64,000 nucleotides of DNA from Acidobacteriota bacterium (lineage in GTDB: Bacteria > Acidobacteriota > UBA6911 > JACQSX01). The notes below the pieces were generated by a model, which ran no database searches, had not been told where the DNA came from, and saw nothing but the letters and a program-made list of their open reading frames with translations. Each line of letters starts with the position of its first letter. The first letter of the stretch is position 1. This document shows, piece by piece, positions 1-9,178 of the stretch. The stretch spans positions 32,758 to 96,757 of the forward strand of contig JACQSX010000036.1 in assembly GCA_016211105.1 (NCBI GenBank), read 5' to 3'. The position numbers were made by a program, and so were the translations under genes.

Positions 1-1068
1 AAACGACTGCCAGCGCTGCTGCAAGAGGCGATTGCGTTGCACAAACGCATCCAGCACTGCCTCTGAAATCCCCTGACGCAGGCGCATGCCCAAGAAGAAT
101 TGTTCCCGTTCGGCTTCCATCTCACTGATGATCCTTTCCTCCGCTCGTGCCGAACTGCCGCTTTCCACCCCGGCCAGATAGCCCGAAAGCGAACGGGTGT
201 TCTTCCAGCGCCTGATTCCGTCGAAAGAATGGCTGCCAAGGCCAAATCCCATATAGGGCTGACGGGTCCAGTATTTCAAGTTATGCCGGCTCTGAAAACC
301 GTCCCGGGCAAAGTTGGAGATTTCATATTGGGCCAAGCCGGCCGGTTCCAAGAACCGCACAAGGTGACCGTACTGTTCCGCTACAAAATCTTCAGAAGGA
401 AGCATGATCTTTTCAAACCTTACGTCGTCGTGCAGGGGCGTGCCGCTGTGAAGCTCCAGCATATAAACGGAGAGGTGTTGAATCGGCAGAGAAGCGGCGA
501 TTCGTAGGTTTCGGGCAAAAGAGCTTGCCGTTTGTCCGGGAATACCCAACATCAAGTCGATGCTGGCGTTTGTGAATCCACTGTCAACCGCCATCTCGAC
601 TGCGCGCCTCGCTTCTTTCGCCGTGTGAGCGCGGGTCATTGCGACCAGCTCTTCGTCATCAAAAGATTGAACTCCAATGCTCACGCGGTTGATTCCTGCC
701 GCGCGGTAGAAAGGAAGCTTGCCTGACTCCGCAGTCGATGGGTTCATCTCGAGGGAAATTTCCGCGTCCCAGCCGATCAAAAATCGCGCTGTCAGCGCAT
801 TTAAGATTGCCTCGATAAATTGCTCCGGGACCAGCGACGGTGTTCCTCCTCCGAAGTAAACGGAATCCGCTGTGCGCAGACAGGACCCCAGTTCCGCGTT
901 GCCGATCTCCTTGAGCAACGCGGATAGATATCGTCGTGCCATGTTTTCGTCGAAAAGCGTGGTGGCAAAATCGCAATAGTTGCACCGGGTGGCGCAAAAT
1001 GGGAGATGGATGTAGATGCCAATGCGGGTGGCAGATACCGGCTGCCGACCCACCGGTTCATTTAACAT
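1..1068 (-). CDS. hemW: HemW-like radical SAM protein (C-terminus beyond window edge)
   Basis: Radical SAM enzyme of the HemW (heme chaperone, formerly oxygen-independent coproporphyrinogen oxidase-like) family. The N-terminus reads GIYIHLPFCATRCNYCDF, which carries the CxxxCxxC cluster motif, and VYFGGGTPSLV follows. Further on are typical HemW segments with MNPST, VSIGVQSF and SIDLMLGIPGQT. The frame stays open for 356 codons to the window edge, so the C-terminus is missing. The ATG at 1068 overlaps the end of the upstream radC gene by 11 bases, which suggests one transcript and coupled translation. HemW proteins bind heme and a 4Fe-4S cluster in the cytoplasm; true coproporphyrinogen oxidation is not expected. 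Family call is firm; HemW rather than HemN rests on overall motif style. Confidence 0.9.
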   Translation of the reverse strand, partial: MLNEPVGRQPVSATRIGIYIHLPFCATRCNYCDFATTLFDENMARRYLSALLKEIGNAELGSCLRTADSVYFGGGTPSLVPEQFIEAILNALTARFLIGWDAEISLEMNPSTAESGKLPFYRAAGINRVSIGVQSFDDEELVAMTRAHTAKEARRAVEMAVDSGFTNASIDLMLGIPGQTASSFARNLRIAASLPIQHLSVYMLELHSGTPLHDDVRFEKIMLPSEDFVAEQYGHLVRFLEPAGLAQYEISNFARDGFQSRHNLKYWTRQPYMGFGLGSHSFDGIRRWKNTRSLSGYLAGVESGSSARAEERIISEMEAEREQFFLGMRLRQGISEAVLDAFVQRNRLLQQRWQSF

Positions 1069-1687
1069 TTGCTTCTCCCAACTGTCCGCGGTCCAGGAAG
1101 CTAAAATAACATCTGTCGCCGACAATGATGTGGTCTAGTACCCGCACTCCCAGCAGGCTTCCGCATTCAACCAACCGTTGAGTAATTTGACAGTCCTCCG
1201 TGCTCGGTTCGGGATCGCCACTTGGGTGATTATGTAAACAAATGATCGCGGCCGCGCTATGGCGCACCGCCGGCGTAAACACCTCCCGAGGATGGACCAG
1301 AGACGCAGTGAGCGTTCCCTCTGAGATCACTTCATCCCGAACAACTCGATTTTTGCTATTTAACAGCAATAATACAAACAACTCATGATTTTTGCCGTGG
1401 AAGAAGTCTTTGTAGGCATCAAACACTTGACGGCTGTCATGAAACGGCCCCCGCATGGGCGCGGGTTCTCGCAATTCTTCCATCAGCTCCTGAAAAACCT
1501 GCACCCGGGAGCCGGGAAGTCCCAAAGAGTTCAGCTCGCCCTGAGTGACCGAAAGCAGTCCCTTCAGGCCGAAACTGCCCAGGAAAATGCGGGCTTCCAA
1601 CTGATTCCAGCACAGCAGTCGGCAAAGCAACGATGTCTTGACGCTAGGATCCTTTTCCATCCGACACGGTGCTCGCATGTCTACCAT
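1058..1687 (-). CDS. radC: RadC family JAB/MPN domain protein
   Basis: The C-terminal half carries the RadC JAMM metal-binding signature HNHPSGDPEPSTED (H-x-H-x7-S-x2-D), preceded by the usual FTPAVRHSAAAIICL strand. The N-terminal part (LEARIFLGSFGLKGLLSVTQGELNSLG) resembles the helix-hairpin-helix-like region of RadC. The frame could extend to 1729; I prefer the ATG at 1687 because a GAAAGG-type ribosome site lies just upstream. RadC proteins are widespread, their cellular role is not well defined, and no strong DNA-repair phenotype should be assumed. It overlaps hemW downstream. Confidence 0.88.
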   Translation of the reverse strand: MVDMRAPCRMEKDPSVKTSLLCRLLCWNQLEARIFLGSFGLKGLLSVTQGELNSLGLPGSRVQVFQELMEELREPAPMRGPFHDSRQVFDAYKDFFHGKNHELFVLLLLNSKNRVVRDEVISEGTLTASLVHPREVFTPAVRHSAAAIICLHNHPSGDPEPSTEDCQITQRLVECGSLLGVRVLDHIIVGDRCYFSFLDRGQLGEANVK

Positions 1688-1770
1688 AACCGTCGCCTTT
1701 CGACGTTTGCGAAAACAAGCGAGTGTCACCTCTCTTCCATTCAGCGACTAGGCGCGCATAGAATCATCCC

Positions 1771-2970
1771 ATGCAACTGTTGATCGGCGAAGACGTTGCC
1801 ACGGTCCACCTGCGCAAGAAAGAGGAACTTCGCGTGCGCGCCGGGCACCTTTGGATCTTTTCAAACGAGACGGCGGAGGTGTTGCACAAAGAGGGAGCGT
1901 TGCTGGCGAACTGTTTTTCCGCAGCGGGAGAATTTTTGGGAAGCGCCTTTTATTCCCCGCATTCCCTCATTTCCTGCAGGCTTCTCGATCGAAATCTTCG
2001 GGCCGAGCAGTTGTGCGTTGCTTGGCTGCAGCAACGTCTTCGTACTGCCATCGACTTGAGGCAAAAATTATTTCCCAACGAAAACTGCGTGCGCTGGGTC
2101 TTTGGAGAGAGCGACGGCCTGCCTGGCATCATTATCGATCGTTATGACGACACGGCTGTGCTGCAGACCTTCTGTGTCGCAGCAGACGCCTTGCTGCCTT
2201 TGCTGGCAGAAACCCTGGTTGACAACTTCGGCATCGAGACCGTGATAGAACGAAATGAATCGATCGCGCGACAGCATGAAGAGCTACAGCAGCGCCGCAG
2301 CCTTTTGCGGGGGACACAGCCTTCGATCAGCGAAATCAAAGAACTAGGGATCCGTTATCTGGTCGACCTCTGGGCCGGCCAAAAGACCGGGTATTTTCTG
2401 GACCAAAAAATGAACCGCTGGATCGCCCGGCAGATTTCTGCCGGCGTAGAAGCTCTGGATTGCTATAGCAACGTTGGTGGATTTTCCTTAAATGCTATTC
2501 GTGGCGGCGCCGCCCGAGTGATCGCTGTCGACAGCTCTAGAGACGTCTTAGACCTGGCTGAACGGAGCGCTCAATTAAATGGTTGGCGTGACCGAATCGG
2601 GACGGTTAAGACAGACGTATTCGAGTTCTTGCAGGAGGAACGGATCAAACAACGAAGTTTTGACCTGGTGGTCCTCGATCCCCCCTCGTTCGCCAAGAGT
2701 CGCAGAGGCGTCCCGGTAGCCAAAAGAGCTTACGTAAAACTGAATTCATCAGCGATGTCGGTACTACACAGAGGAGGCTTGCTATTGACTGCCAGTTGCT
2801 CGCACCACATCACGGAGCAGACTTTCCAGGAATGCATCCAAAGAGCCGCACGGCGCGCTGGCAGAAACTTGCAACAGTTGGCGGTGCTGGCGCAGTCACC
2901 CGACCATCCATTCCTGCCTATGATGCCGGAGACGAAGTATTTGAAGGGGGGACTTTACCGCGTGCTGTAG
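1771..2970 (+). CDS. RlmI-like 23S rRNA (cytosine-5)-methyltransferase
   Basis: Class I SAM-dependent methyltransferase of the RlmI/RlmK C-terminal family, 399 residues, the usual size. The first 75 residues (VHLRKKEELRVRAGHLWIFSNE) look like the PUA RNA-binding domain. The catalytic domain has the SAM-binding loop NVGGFSLNAIRGGAARVIAVD, here at about residues 234-254, and the motif VVLDPPSFAKSRRG near residue 305. A Cys follows in LLTASCSHH, the expected catalytic cysteine position of m5C enzymes. It is divergent from radC. A TAGAAT hexamer at 1759-1764 sits only about 7 bases before the ATG, so a leaderless message is possible but the -35 is poor. Confidence 0.88.
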   Translation: MQLLIGEDVATVHLRKKEELRVRAGHLWIFSNETAEVLHKEGALLANCFSAAGEFLGSAFYSPHSLISCRLLDRNLRAEQLCVAWLQQRLRTAIDLRQKLFPNENCVRWVFGESDGLPGIIIDRYDDTAVLQTFCVAADALLPLLAETLVDNFGIETVIERNESIARQHEELQQRRSLLRGTQPSISEIKELGIRYLVDLWAGQKTGYFLDQKMNRWIARQISAGVEALDCYSNVGGFSLNAIRGGAARVIAVDSSRDVLDLAERSAQLNGWRDRIGTVKTDVFEFLQEERIKQRSFDLVVLDPPSFAKSRRGVPVAKRAYVKLNSSAMSVLHRGGLLLTASCSHHITEQTFQECIQRAARRAGRNLQQLAVLAQSPDHPFLPMMPETKYLKGGLYRVL

Positions 2971-3033
2971 TGTCTCGGCGCATACATAACCGTATTTTTG
3001 TTGCGAGCACGACGACGAGTCGATGTCCACGGA

Positions 3034-3192
3034 TCATGCCTGCCACATCTCACCGACTTCTTCCACTACTTTCTCCAGCTCTTGTAAGGGTTCCCTTAGG
3101 GACTGTTTGTTGGCCAGCACCGGAGGCATCGGTGTTTTCTCGCCCTGTTTCAATTCAAAATGTTCCAATTCTTTTTCGATTGCCGCATTCCA
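3034..3192 (-). other. In-frame coding-like extension after the LigD phosphoesterase stop
   Basis: Directly after the TAG at 3193-3195 the same frame reads 52 sense codons and then TGA. The translation starts WNAAIEKELEHFELKQGEKT and ends EKVVEEVGEMWQA: lysine- and glutamate-rich, with a predicted helical pattern. No separate ribosome site or good start precedes it. I read it as the former C-terminal tail of the phosphoesterase gene, now separated by an amber codon, or an assembly or base-call error. It could also be chance open sequence. Confidence 0.45.
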
Positions 3193-3813
3193 CTAGGGCG
3201 CAACTTGGCTTTTTTCGACTTGCTCCACGGTTTTGCCTGATTTCACTGATTCCGGCCGCTGTCGGGTGATGTCGGCGGCTGGGTCCGCGTCGCCGTCGTT
3301 CTTCTTGAACAGCAGCCAGTCCCGGCTGTTCGGACCCCGCGTGCGAACCAACACCCAAATACCCAGCAACTTCTTTCCATGGAACCGGACGTGCAATTTC
3401 CCCTTTCTCCACGCAACCAGTGGGTCGGCGTCATAACCGTCAGCCAGTTCGTACGCGCCTTGATCCCAAACGATGACCGTCCCGGCGCCATAATTCCCTT
3501 CCGGGATTACCCCTTCAAAAGAGGCGTAGTCGAGCGGGTGATCTTCCACCTCCACGGCAAGCCGCTTGTCGGCGGGATTGTAAGAAGGGCCCTTCGGCAC
3601 GGCCCAGCTTTTCAGCACCCCTCCCATTTCCAGGCGCAGGTCGTAATGCAAGTGGGTCGCCTTGTGTTTTTGGATCACATAAATCAAGCGACGCGACTTG
3701 CGATCTTCAACCTTGCCCTGCGGCTCAGGGGTGGCGGAAAAGTTTCGCTTCCTGGCATAGTCCTCCAGAGGCATGGGGCTATTGTAAACCACGTGCCGCC
3801 CGCCATTCTTCAT
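3193..3813 (-). CDS. Stand-alone LigD-type 3'-phosphoesterase
   Basis: A 206-residue protein matching the 3'-phosphoesterase domain of bacterial NHEJ ligase LigD. Visible motifs are YVIQKHKATHLHYDLRLEMG (with the metal-binding His and Asp), LKSWAVPKGPS, VEVEDHPLDYASFEGVIPEG and YGAGTVIVWDQG. In LigD this domain trims 3' ends before ligation; single-domain versions are known. No ku or ligase gene lies in the window. The gene ends at a TAG codon, but the same frame continues for 52 more codons of charged, coding-like sequence down to 3034, so the C-terminus may have been cut by an amber mutation. Confidence 0.87.
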   Translation of the reverse strand: MKNGGRHVVYNSPMPLEDYARKRNFSATPEPQGKVEDRKSRRLIYVIQKHKATHLHYDLRLEMGGVLKSWAVPKGPSYNPADKRLAVEVEDHPLDYASFEGVIPEGNYGAGTVIVWDQGAYELADGYDADPLVAWRKGKLHVRFHGKKLLGIWVLVRTRGPNSRDWLLFKKNDGDADPAADITRQRPESVKSGKTVEQVEKSQVAP

Positions 3814-3947
3814 TGCCAGACGTTATGGGTCATCGGTCAGCAGATTGCGGAGTGCGGAGTTTGGAGGGTGGATGATCCCGCTCGGATTTCGGATTGCAGA
3901 TTGCCGATCATCCGATAACGGATGACCCGTCACGACCGATGGACAGG

Positions 3948-6900
3948 TCAATCGCCCGGAATGGCTTGTCCCATGGAGGGTTCTACCACACGGACTACTG
4001 CCTCTCGCCGTCGGCCAAAGCGCACACGCTCCATCGTGAGGTAGAGAGTGGGGATGAGGAATAATGTGATGAATGTCGATATTACCAACCCTCCGATGAG
4101 GACGCGCGCCATCGGCGCCTGAAGCTCGCCTCCTTCGCCAATGCCTAGGGCCATCGGTACCAGCCCCAAGGTGGTGGTCAGCGTGGTCATCAAAATTGGA
4201 CGCACCCGGCGGCGACCTCCGGTCGTCAACGCGTCCACCAGTGAAAAGTCGTGGTGGCGTTGCAACTGCAGGACGTAGTCAACCAAGACGATGGCGTTAT
4301 TCACCACAATCCCTGCAAGCATGATTACGCCGATAAAGGCTTGTATGTTGAAGGTGGTATTGGTCAAGAACAGCGCGAGTACCACACCGACCGCCGCAAG
4401 CGGCATGGAGAACATGATCAAAAACGGATATTTGAAAGATTCAAACTGCGCCGCCATTACCAAGTACACCAGCACGACGGCTAGCCCAAGACTCAACAAC
4501 AAGCTCCAAAAGGCCTCTTGTTGTTCTTCCCATTCACCCCCGAAGACGATCGCTGTGTCCGGCGGAAGATTCAGGGACTGGATCTTGTTTTGCAATTCTC
4601 GCACAATGGATCCCATGTCGCGAGTCCCTGACAGGTTCCCCGCAACGTTGATGATCCGCTGCTGATTCCTGCGCTGGATGGAAACCGGGCCCTCGCTTCG
4701 GTCCACCTTGACTACTGATGCCAGCGGCACCGCGAGTCCTTGAGGGGTCTGGAGCGGTACCGCCATAACATCCTCCAGACGGCGTCGATCCGCCTCGATG
4801 TAACGCACCAGGATATCAAACTCGTTTCCGCCTTCCCGGAAATAACCGGCAATAGTTCCGCCAATGCTGGTTCTTATGTTCTCTGCGACGTTAGCAACCG
4901 AAAATCCCATGGCGGCTGCCTTCTCTCGATCCACGAAGAGTAGGGTTTCCGGGCGTCCCTGACTTCTCCCGACGACAGCGTCCGAGATTCCATCTGTCCC
5001 CTCCATGATTCGTTTCAATCTCACCGCCAGGTCGAAACTCTGGGCCAAGTCGTAACCACGAACATCCAGGGAGAGCCGATCGCCCCCTCCTTGCATTCTC
5101 CCCATCATCGGGATGCCACCGCCCGCCCGGACGCGCGCAATTACCCCCGGAAACCTCGAGAATTCCCCTCTCAGTTCCCCTGCAATCTGCTGGCTGCTTC
5201 GCTTGCGCTCCGACTGTGGTACCAGGGTTAAGCTTAGCGACGCGGTGTTGGTATTGGCGCCCATCCAACCACCGGCGGACCCGACTTCGGTGATGAGACT
5301 TTCCACTTCCGGAACTTGGCGGCGAAGGACCCCTTCGGCGCGTTGTGCCACCGCATCGATCGCCTCCAACCTCGCTCCGGGCGGAAGTTCCAAGGTAGCA
5401 CGAATTGCTCCTTCATCCGTCTCCGGCTGCAACTCGAAGCCAATAAACGGCACAAGCAGCAACGTACAAACCAGAGCCAAGAGTGTGCCGGCAAACACGA
5501 GCCAGCGATGTCGCAGTGACCAGGCAATGCCCTGCGCATAACTGTTGTCAAGCGCCTCCAGCAGGCGTGTCCCCCTATGGACGATGCCGTAAGACCAGCT
5601 CCCTTGTCTTGGCTCCTGGACCTGGATAAACCGGCTGGACATCAATGGAATCAGCGTCAGCGCCACCACCAGCGAACAGAGCAGCGCAAAGGAGACAACC
5701 CAGGCAAGCTGTTGGAAGATGACACCCGACATGCCGCTCATGAAGACCACGGGCAGAAACACCACTACCGTCGTCAGAGTAGAAGCCGTGATTGCGAGCC
5801 CGACTTCTTCTGTTCCTTTCCGTGCAGCTTCCCGCCTCTCTTCTCCCTGTTCGCGATGGCGGAATATGTTTTCCAAAACCACAATGGCGCTGTCCATCAG
5901 CATTCCAACACCGAGAGCCAGGCCGCCAAAGGTGACCGTGTTCAGGGTAAAGCCATAGAAGTACATCAGGCCAAACGCGGCAATCACCGATATGGGAATC
6001 GAGATGCCAATGACCAAGGTGCTGCGGACGTTGCGCAGAAATACCAGCAGGATGAATACCGCCAGCAGCGACCCGTACAAGGCTGCGTTTCGGACGTTTC
6101 TCACCGAGTTTTCAATAAACACCGCATTGTTCTGCAGCGTAGTAACTTTCACCTTTGGAAAGTCACGATTGATGCTTTCGATTTCTTTAAGGACCCTCTT
6201 GGCAACTTCCACCGTGTTGGCGCCTGACTGCTTCCTGATGGCCATGCGAATACCAGGCGTGCCGTTAATGCGCACCAGGTTCCGAACCTCCTGGTAGCTG
6301 TCCGAGACCTGGGCAACATCGCGGATATATACGGGCTTGCCCTCGCGCCGGGTCACCATGGTAGCCGCGATTTCGTCCATGCTGGCGTACTGGCCCTGCG
6401 TGCGCAACATCACTTCGAAATCACCTTCCACCACTTGACCCGCCGGCTCATTCAAATTTCCGCTGCGCAATGCGGCCAAAACTTGGGCTGGCTCAATACG
6501 CAGCGCGTTCACTTTGCCCCGGTCCAGGGTGACGTGGATTTCGCGCTTCAGCCCGCCCCAGACATCTGCCTGGGCAACACCCGGAACGCGCTCCAACCGA
6601 TACTGGACATGGTCCTCAACGAACTGCCGAAGGTCTCGGGGATTCATCTGGCTGGAAACGCCCAGAAATATGACAGGTAGGGCGCTGGCGTCGAATTTAA
6701 AGACCGTAGGAGTGTCGGCATCGTCAGGGAGCTGGCCCCGAACCTGATCGATGCGCGATCGAACCTCATCTGCGTCGGTATCCAGGTTCGTGCCCCATTC
6801 GAAAAATACGCGTACTTGGCTGTTGCCTTCCGAGGACGTGGATGCAATTTCCTTGACGCCGGGAGTGGATGCAAGAGCTCGCTCCAGTGGAAGGCTGATC

Positions 6901-7085
6901 AGCTCCTCTATTTCCTGCGGCCCAACACCGGGATAGTTTGTGCGAACCGTGATTGTCGGAAAACTGACATCGGGCATCAAATCAACAGGAAGCCGAAAGA
7001 ATGAAATTGCTCCCAGCAGGGTTACAACAAGAAAGATGACCGTGACAAAGACCGGACGGCGAATCGCCAGATCAGGCAACTTCAT
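3948..7085 (-). CDS. RND family efflux permease (HAE1/AcrB-like)
   Basis: Inner-membrane proton-driven pump of 1045 residues, normal for the AcrB/CusA/HAE1 superfamily. It opens with LAIRRPVFVTVIFLVVTLLG (first membrane helix) and PDVSFPTITVRTNYPG. The transport core contains LGVGMLMDSAIVVLENIFRH, where the proton-relay region has D-S in place of the common D-D pair. Twelve membrane segments are implied by two sets of hydrophobic stretches (about residues 335-540 and 870-1030) separated by periplasmic pore/docking domains. The start overlaps the adaptor gene by 4 bases (ATGA). Substrate cannot be told; no outer-membrane TolC-like gene lies in the window. Confidence 0.93.
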   Translation of the reverse strand: MKLPDLAIRRPVFVTVIFLVVTLLGAISFFRLPVDLMPDVSFPTITVRTNYPGVGPQEIEELISLPLERALASTPGVKEIASTSSEGNSQVRVFFEWGTNLDTDADEVRSRIDQVRGQLPDDADTPTVFKFDASALPVIFLGVSSQMNPRDLRQFVEDHVQYRLERVPGVAQADVWGGLKREIHVTLDRGKVNALRIEPAQVLAALRSGNLNEPAGQVVEGDFEVMLRTQGQYASMDEIAATMVTRREGKPVYIRDVAQVSDSYQEVRNLVRINGTPGIRMAIRKQSGANTVEVAKRVLKEIESINRDFPKVKVTTLQNNAVFIENSVRNVRNAALYGSLLAVFILLVFLRNVRSTLVIGISIPISVIAAFGLMYFYGFTLNTVTFGGLALGVGMLMDSAIVVLENIFRHREQGEERREAARKGTEEVGLAITASTLTTVVVFLPVVFMSGMSGVIFQQLAWVVSFALLCSLVVALTLIPLMSSRFIQVQEPRQGSWSYGIVHRGTRLLEALDNSYAQGIAWSLRHRWLVFAGTLLALVCTLLLVPFIGFELQPETDEGAIRATLELPPGARLEAIDAVAQRAEGVLRRQVPEVESLITEVGSAGGWMGANTNTASLSLTLVPQSERKRSSQQIAGELRGEFSRFPGVIARVRAGGGIPMMGRMQGGGDRLSLDVRGYDLAQSFDLAVRLKRIMEGTDGISDAVVGRSQGRPETLLFVDREKAAAMGFSVANVAENIRTSIGGTIAGYFREGGNEFDILVRYIEADRRRLEDVMAVPLQTPQGLAVPLASVVKVDRSEGPVSIQRRNQQRIINVAGNLSGTRDMGSIVRELQNKIQSLNLPPDTAIVFGGEWEEQQEAFWSLLLSLGLAVVLVYLVMAAQFESFKYPFLIMFSMPLAAVGVVLALFLTNTTFNIQAFIGVIMLAGIVVNNAIVLVDYVLQLQRHHDFSLVDALTTGGRRRVRPILMTTLTTTLGLVPMALGIGEGGELQAPMARVLIGGLVISTFITLFLIPTLYLTMERVRFGRRREAVVRVVEPSMGQAIPGD

Positions 7086-8290
7086 GGGCGTTGCCCCTCA
7101 CGCGTTGGGGCGCTGGACCGCCCGGGACTTTCCACCAGTCTCACCTGATCTCCTTCGTTGACGTTCTGCGCTCCCGTAGTGATGATTCGGGTATTTGTTT
7201 CCAAGCCACTTAGGACTTCCACGAAATCTCCCTGTATCTGCCCCGTCTGGATCGGTTGAAAGACCGCAGCCATCCGTTCCGACAGCAGATACACGCCTTT
7301 TTCCGACCCGCGGGTCAAGAGCGCAGACCTGGGAATCGCCAGAGCCTGCTGCGATACATTCACATCGATTCTTACTCGTGCAAACATCCCTGGCTTCAGC
7401 CTCCACTCGACATTCGGAATTTCGATCTCTATGTCCGCGCTCCGAGTTTCGGGATTCAGAAAGGGACTGATGCGGGTCACCGTTCCTCGGTAGATCCTGC
7501 TTGGATCCGCGTCCACCACTACTTCAGCGGGCTGCCCGCGGCGCACGGCGTGCAGCGACGATTCGATCACGGGCACGACCGTTTTAACCCGATCCAGGTT
7601 TAGAATGGAGAGGATCGCTACTCCCGGGCTCACCAGGGCTCCGGGTTCCAAATAGCGCGTTCCAACAGCGCCGGACAAAGGAGAATAGATCCGGGTCTGT
7701 TCCTGTTGAATTTTCAGCTCGTGCAATGAGGCTTCTGCCTGTTCTACTTGGGCCGCTGCCAGTTCAACCTGGGAGTGGGCCACCCGTGAACGGCTTTCCA
7801 GGTCTTGCAAGTCCTGAATTGATATTAAGCTTTCTTCATGAAGTTTCCGATAGCGCTGGAGTTGCGCCTGCAGATTTTCGTACGTCGCCGTCTCCCGAGA
7901 CTCCGCCGCGTGTGCCACCGCGATGGCCGCTTGCGCGCGTCGAATTTGTTGCTGCAAATCGGCATCTTCAACCACGGCAAGTAATTCTCCCATGTGAACC
8001 GATTGTCCGCGATCTACCAGCACCTGTTGCAAACGGCCACTGATACGGGACATCACTTCCACGGCCGCTTGCGGTTTGAGCTCGCCCATTACCTCCAGCT
8101 TGCTCTCAAAAATATGGGGTTGCACGGTTGCGGTCTCTACCAACAACGAGGGACTTCCCCCCCCAGGTCTGGCAGCAACACGAGTGTTGGCGCCCACCCG
8201 GTCATCCTCCGACCACTCTTGATAGAGCCGGAAACCAAGCAGGGAGACAAATACGCCGGCAATTAAAATCAGAACTAGTTTTCGGAACAA
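7082..8290 (-). CDS. RND efflux periplasmic adaptor (HlyD/MFP family)
   Basis: Membrane fusion protein that links the RND pump to an outer-membrane channel. Residues 4-22 form an N-terminal membrane anchor. Barrel-sandwich motif halves are VMSRISGRLQQVLVDRGQSV and IYSPLSGAVGTRYLEPGALV, separated by a coiled-coil hairpin rich in Ala, Gln and Glu (about residues 115-190). The beta-barrel and membrane-proximal parts follow (RLKPGMFARVRIDV, ALAIPRSALL). It is translated first and coupled to the permease by an ATGA overlap, forming a two-gene efflux operon. Confidence 0.92.
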   Translation of the reverse strand: MFRKLVLILIAGVFVSLLGFRLYQEWSEDDRVGANTRVAARPGGGSPSLLVETATVQPHIFESKLEVMGELKPQAAVEVMSRISGRLQQVLVDRGQSVHMGELLAVVEDADLQQQIRRAQAAIAVAHAAESRETATYENLQAQLQRYRKLHEESLISIQDLQDLESRSRVAHSQVELAAAQVEQAEASLHELKIQQEQTRIYSPLSGAVGTRYLEPGALVSPGVAILSILNLDRVKTVVPVIESSLHAVRRGQPAEVVVDADPSRIYRGTVTRISPFLNPETRSADIEIEIPNVEWRLKPGMFARVRIDVNVSQQALAIPRSALLTRGSEKGVYLLSERMAAVFQPIQTGQIQGDFVEVLSGLETNTRIITTGAQNVNEGDQVRLVESPGRSSAPTREGQRP

Positions 8291-8392
8291 AAATTATCCT
8301 CACTGCGCAATGACGCTATGTTCCTTATACGTCAGCGCAAACGAAAAGTTTCATGTGGACAAGACTCCTGAAAAAAGCGGGGCCTGGCAAAC

Positions 8393-8566
8393 TTATCTGA
8401 AGGGAAAGAAATTCATCACCCATGCGGCGATGAATCCTAAACCGATAAAGTAGAACAGCAGCCGGAGAAAATATCTCCAGCGTTCAGGGTCCGTGGACTT
8501 CATCAAGAGCGCAAAACAGGCGGACACGATCATGGCGAAAATGACCATCGAGAGAAAGTGGTTCAA
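8393..8566 (-). CDS. Small two-helix membrane protein, 57 aa
   Basis: A short unannotated-type gene that starts with TTG overlapping the TGA stop of the upstream membrane protein gene (TTGA), with GGGGAGAAAAGG as ribosome site. The product begins (M)NHFLSMVIFAMIVSACFALL, has a charged turn KSTDPERWR and a second hydrophobic stretch LLFYFIGLGFIAAWVMNFF, ending FPFR. Two membrane helices and tight coupling to the neighbour suggest the two proteins act together. Function is unknown; I do not recognise a family. Confidence 0.6.
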   Translation of the reverse strand: MNHFLSMVIFAMIVSACFALLMKSTDPERWRYFLRLLFYFIGLGFIAAWVMNFFPFR

Positions 8567-8958
8567 CCTTTTCTCCCCTGTGCTATGTCAAACGCATCCA
8601 CGACAAACAGCATGTTCAATAAGCCGGCAGTCAAGAGAAAGGTGTTGCCGTATTCGAAGGTGAAGGCGGTGATGTCCCCCTGGCCAAGCCCGTAAGAACG
8701 CGCCCAAAAATAAATCAACCCCATGCTGATATTATCGAAAAACTTTAGGACAGAAAAAAACTCGAGGCTCTCCAGTGGGTATATCTTTCCTTCCTGCAAC
8801 AGCCCCAGCCAGAACAACAATAGAAAGGAAACAAAAAAGGCGCAGGCGCGGAACCGTCGCCTCAAATAGAGGTGTCCCAGACCGGGCGCCGCCCAAGCTA
8901 AGATGCATGCCGTTGCTGTCTTGCGTGGGTTCTTCAAAGCCTTCTTTTCTTTCGTCAT
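8563..8958 (-). CDS. Conserved membrane protein, DUF6677-like
   Basis: About 131 residues starting MTKEKKALKN; the frame extends 7 codons further upstream. A hydrophobic N-terminal segment contains AWAAPGLGHLYLRRR, a pattern of membrane proteins with a PGLGHxYLG/R turn. Later hydrophobic stretches are ACAFFVSFLLLFWLGLL and FLLTAGLLNMLFVVDAFDIA. The resemblance to the acidobacterial DUF6677 group is from memory of the PGLGHLYL pattern and is tentative. It is followed by a coupled small membrane protein. Confidence 0.7.
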   Translation of the reverse strand: MTKEKKALKNPRKTATACILAWAAPGLGHLYLRRRFRACAFFVSFLLLFWLGLLQEGKIYPLESLEFFSVLKFFDNISMGLIYFWARSYGLGQGDITAFTFEYGNTFLLTAGLLNMLFVVDAFDIAQGRKG

Positions 8959-9014
8959 CGAATACACTATAGCGTGCAAACAAACGACCGCGAAAGCTCT
9001 ATTCCAGAATCGAG

Positions 9015-9137
9015 ATCGCCGCGGCCCTGAAAGCTATGGGGATCGGCCAGCTCTATCGGCACCAAGCGGAGGCGTGGGAGCTGGCCAGAGCAGGGAAGGA
9101 TTATGTCGTAGTTACTCCGACCGCCTTCGACCCTTAA
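9015..9137 (+). pseudogene. Relic of an MrfA/YprA-type DEAD/DEAH helicase (N-terminal piece)
   Basis: The frame reads LKAMGIGQLYRHQAEAWELA and then AGKDYVVVTPTA. That is the Q-motif and motif I region of the DUF1998/Hrq1-like helicases (normally TPTASGKT). It then changes to FDP and a TAA stop exactly where the Walker A SGKT should come. Nothing of the remaining helicase domains is found. The next relic is an MrfB-like nuclease, the usual partner of this helicase, which supports the identification. Confidence 0.7.
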
Positions 9138-9178
9138 TCTCCGGTACCCGATACTTGTTTCCCGGTCCCTGTCAAACG

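Noticed and set aside
1385..1783. Plus-strand open frame of 132 codons opposite radC
   Set aside because: It is antisense to a gene with clear JAMM motifs and has no ribosome site.
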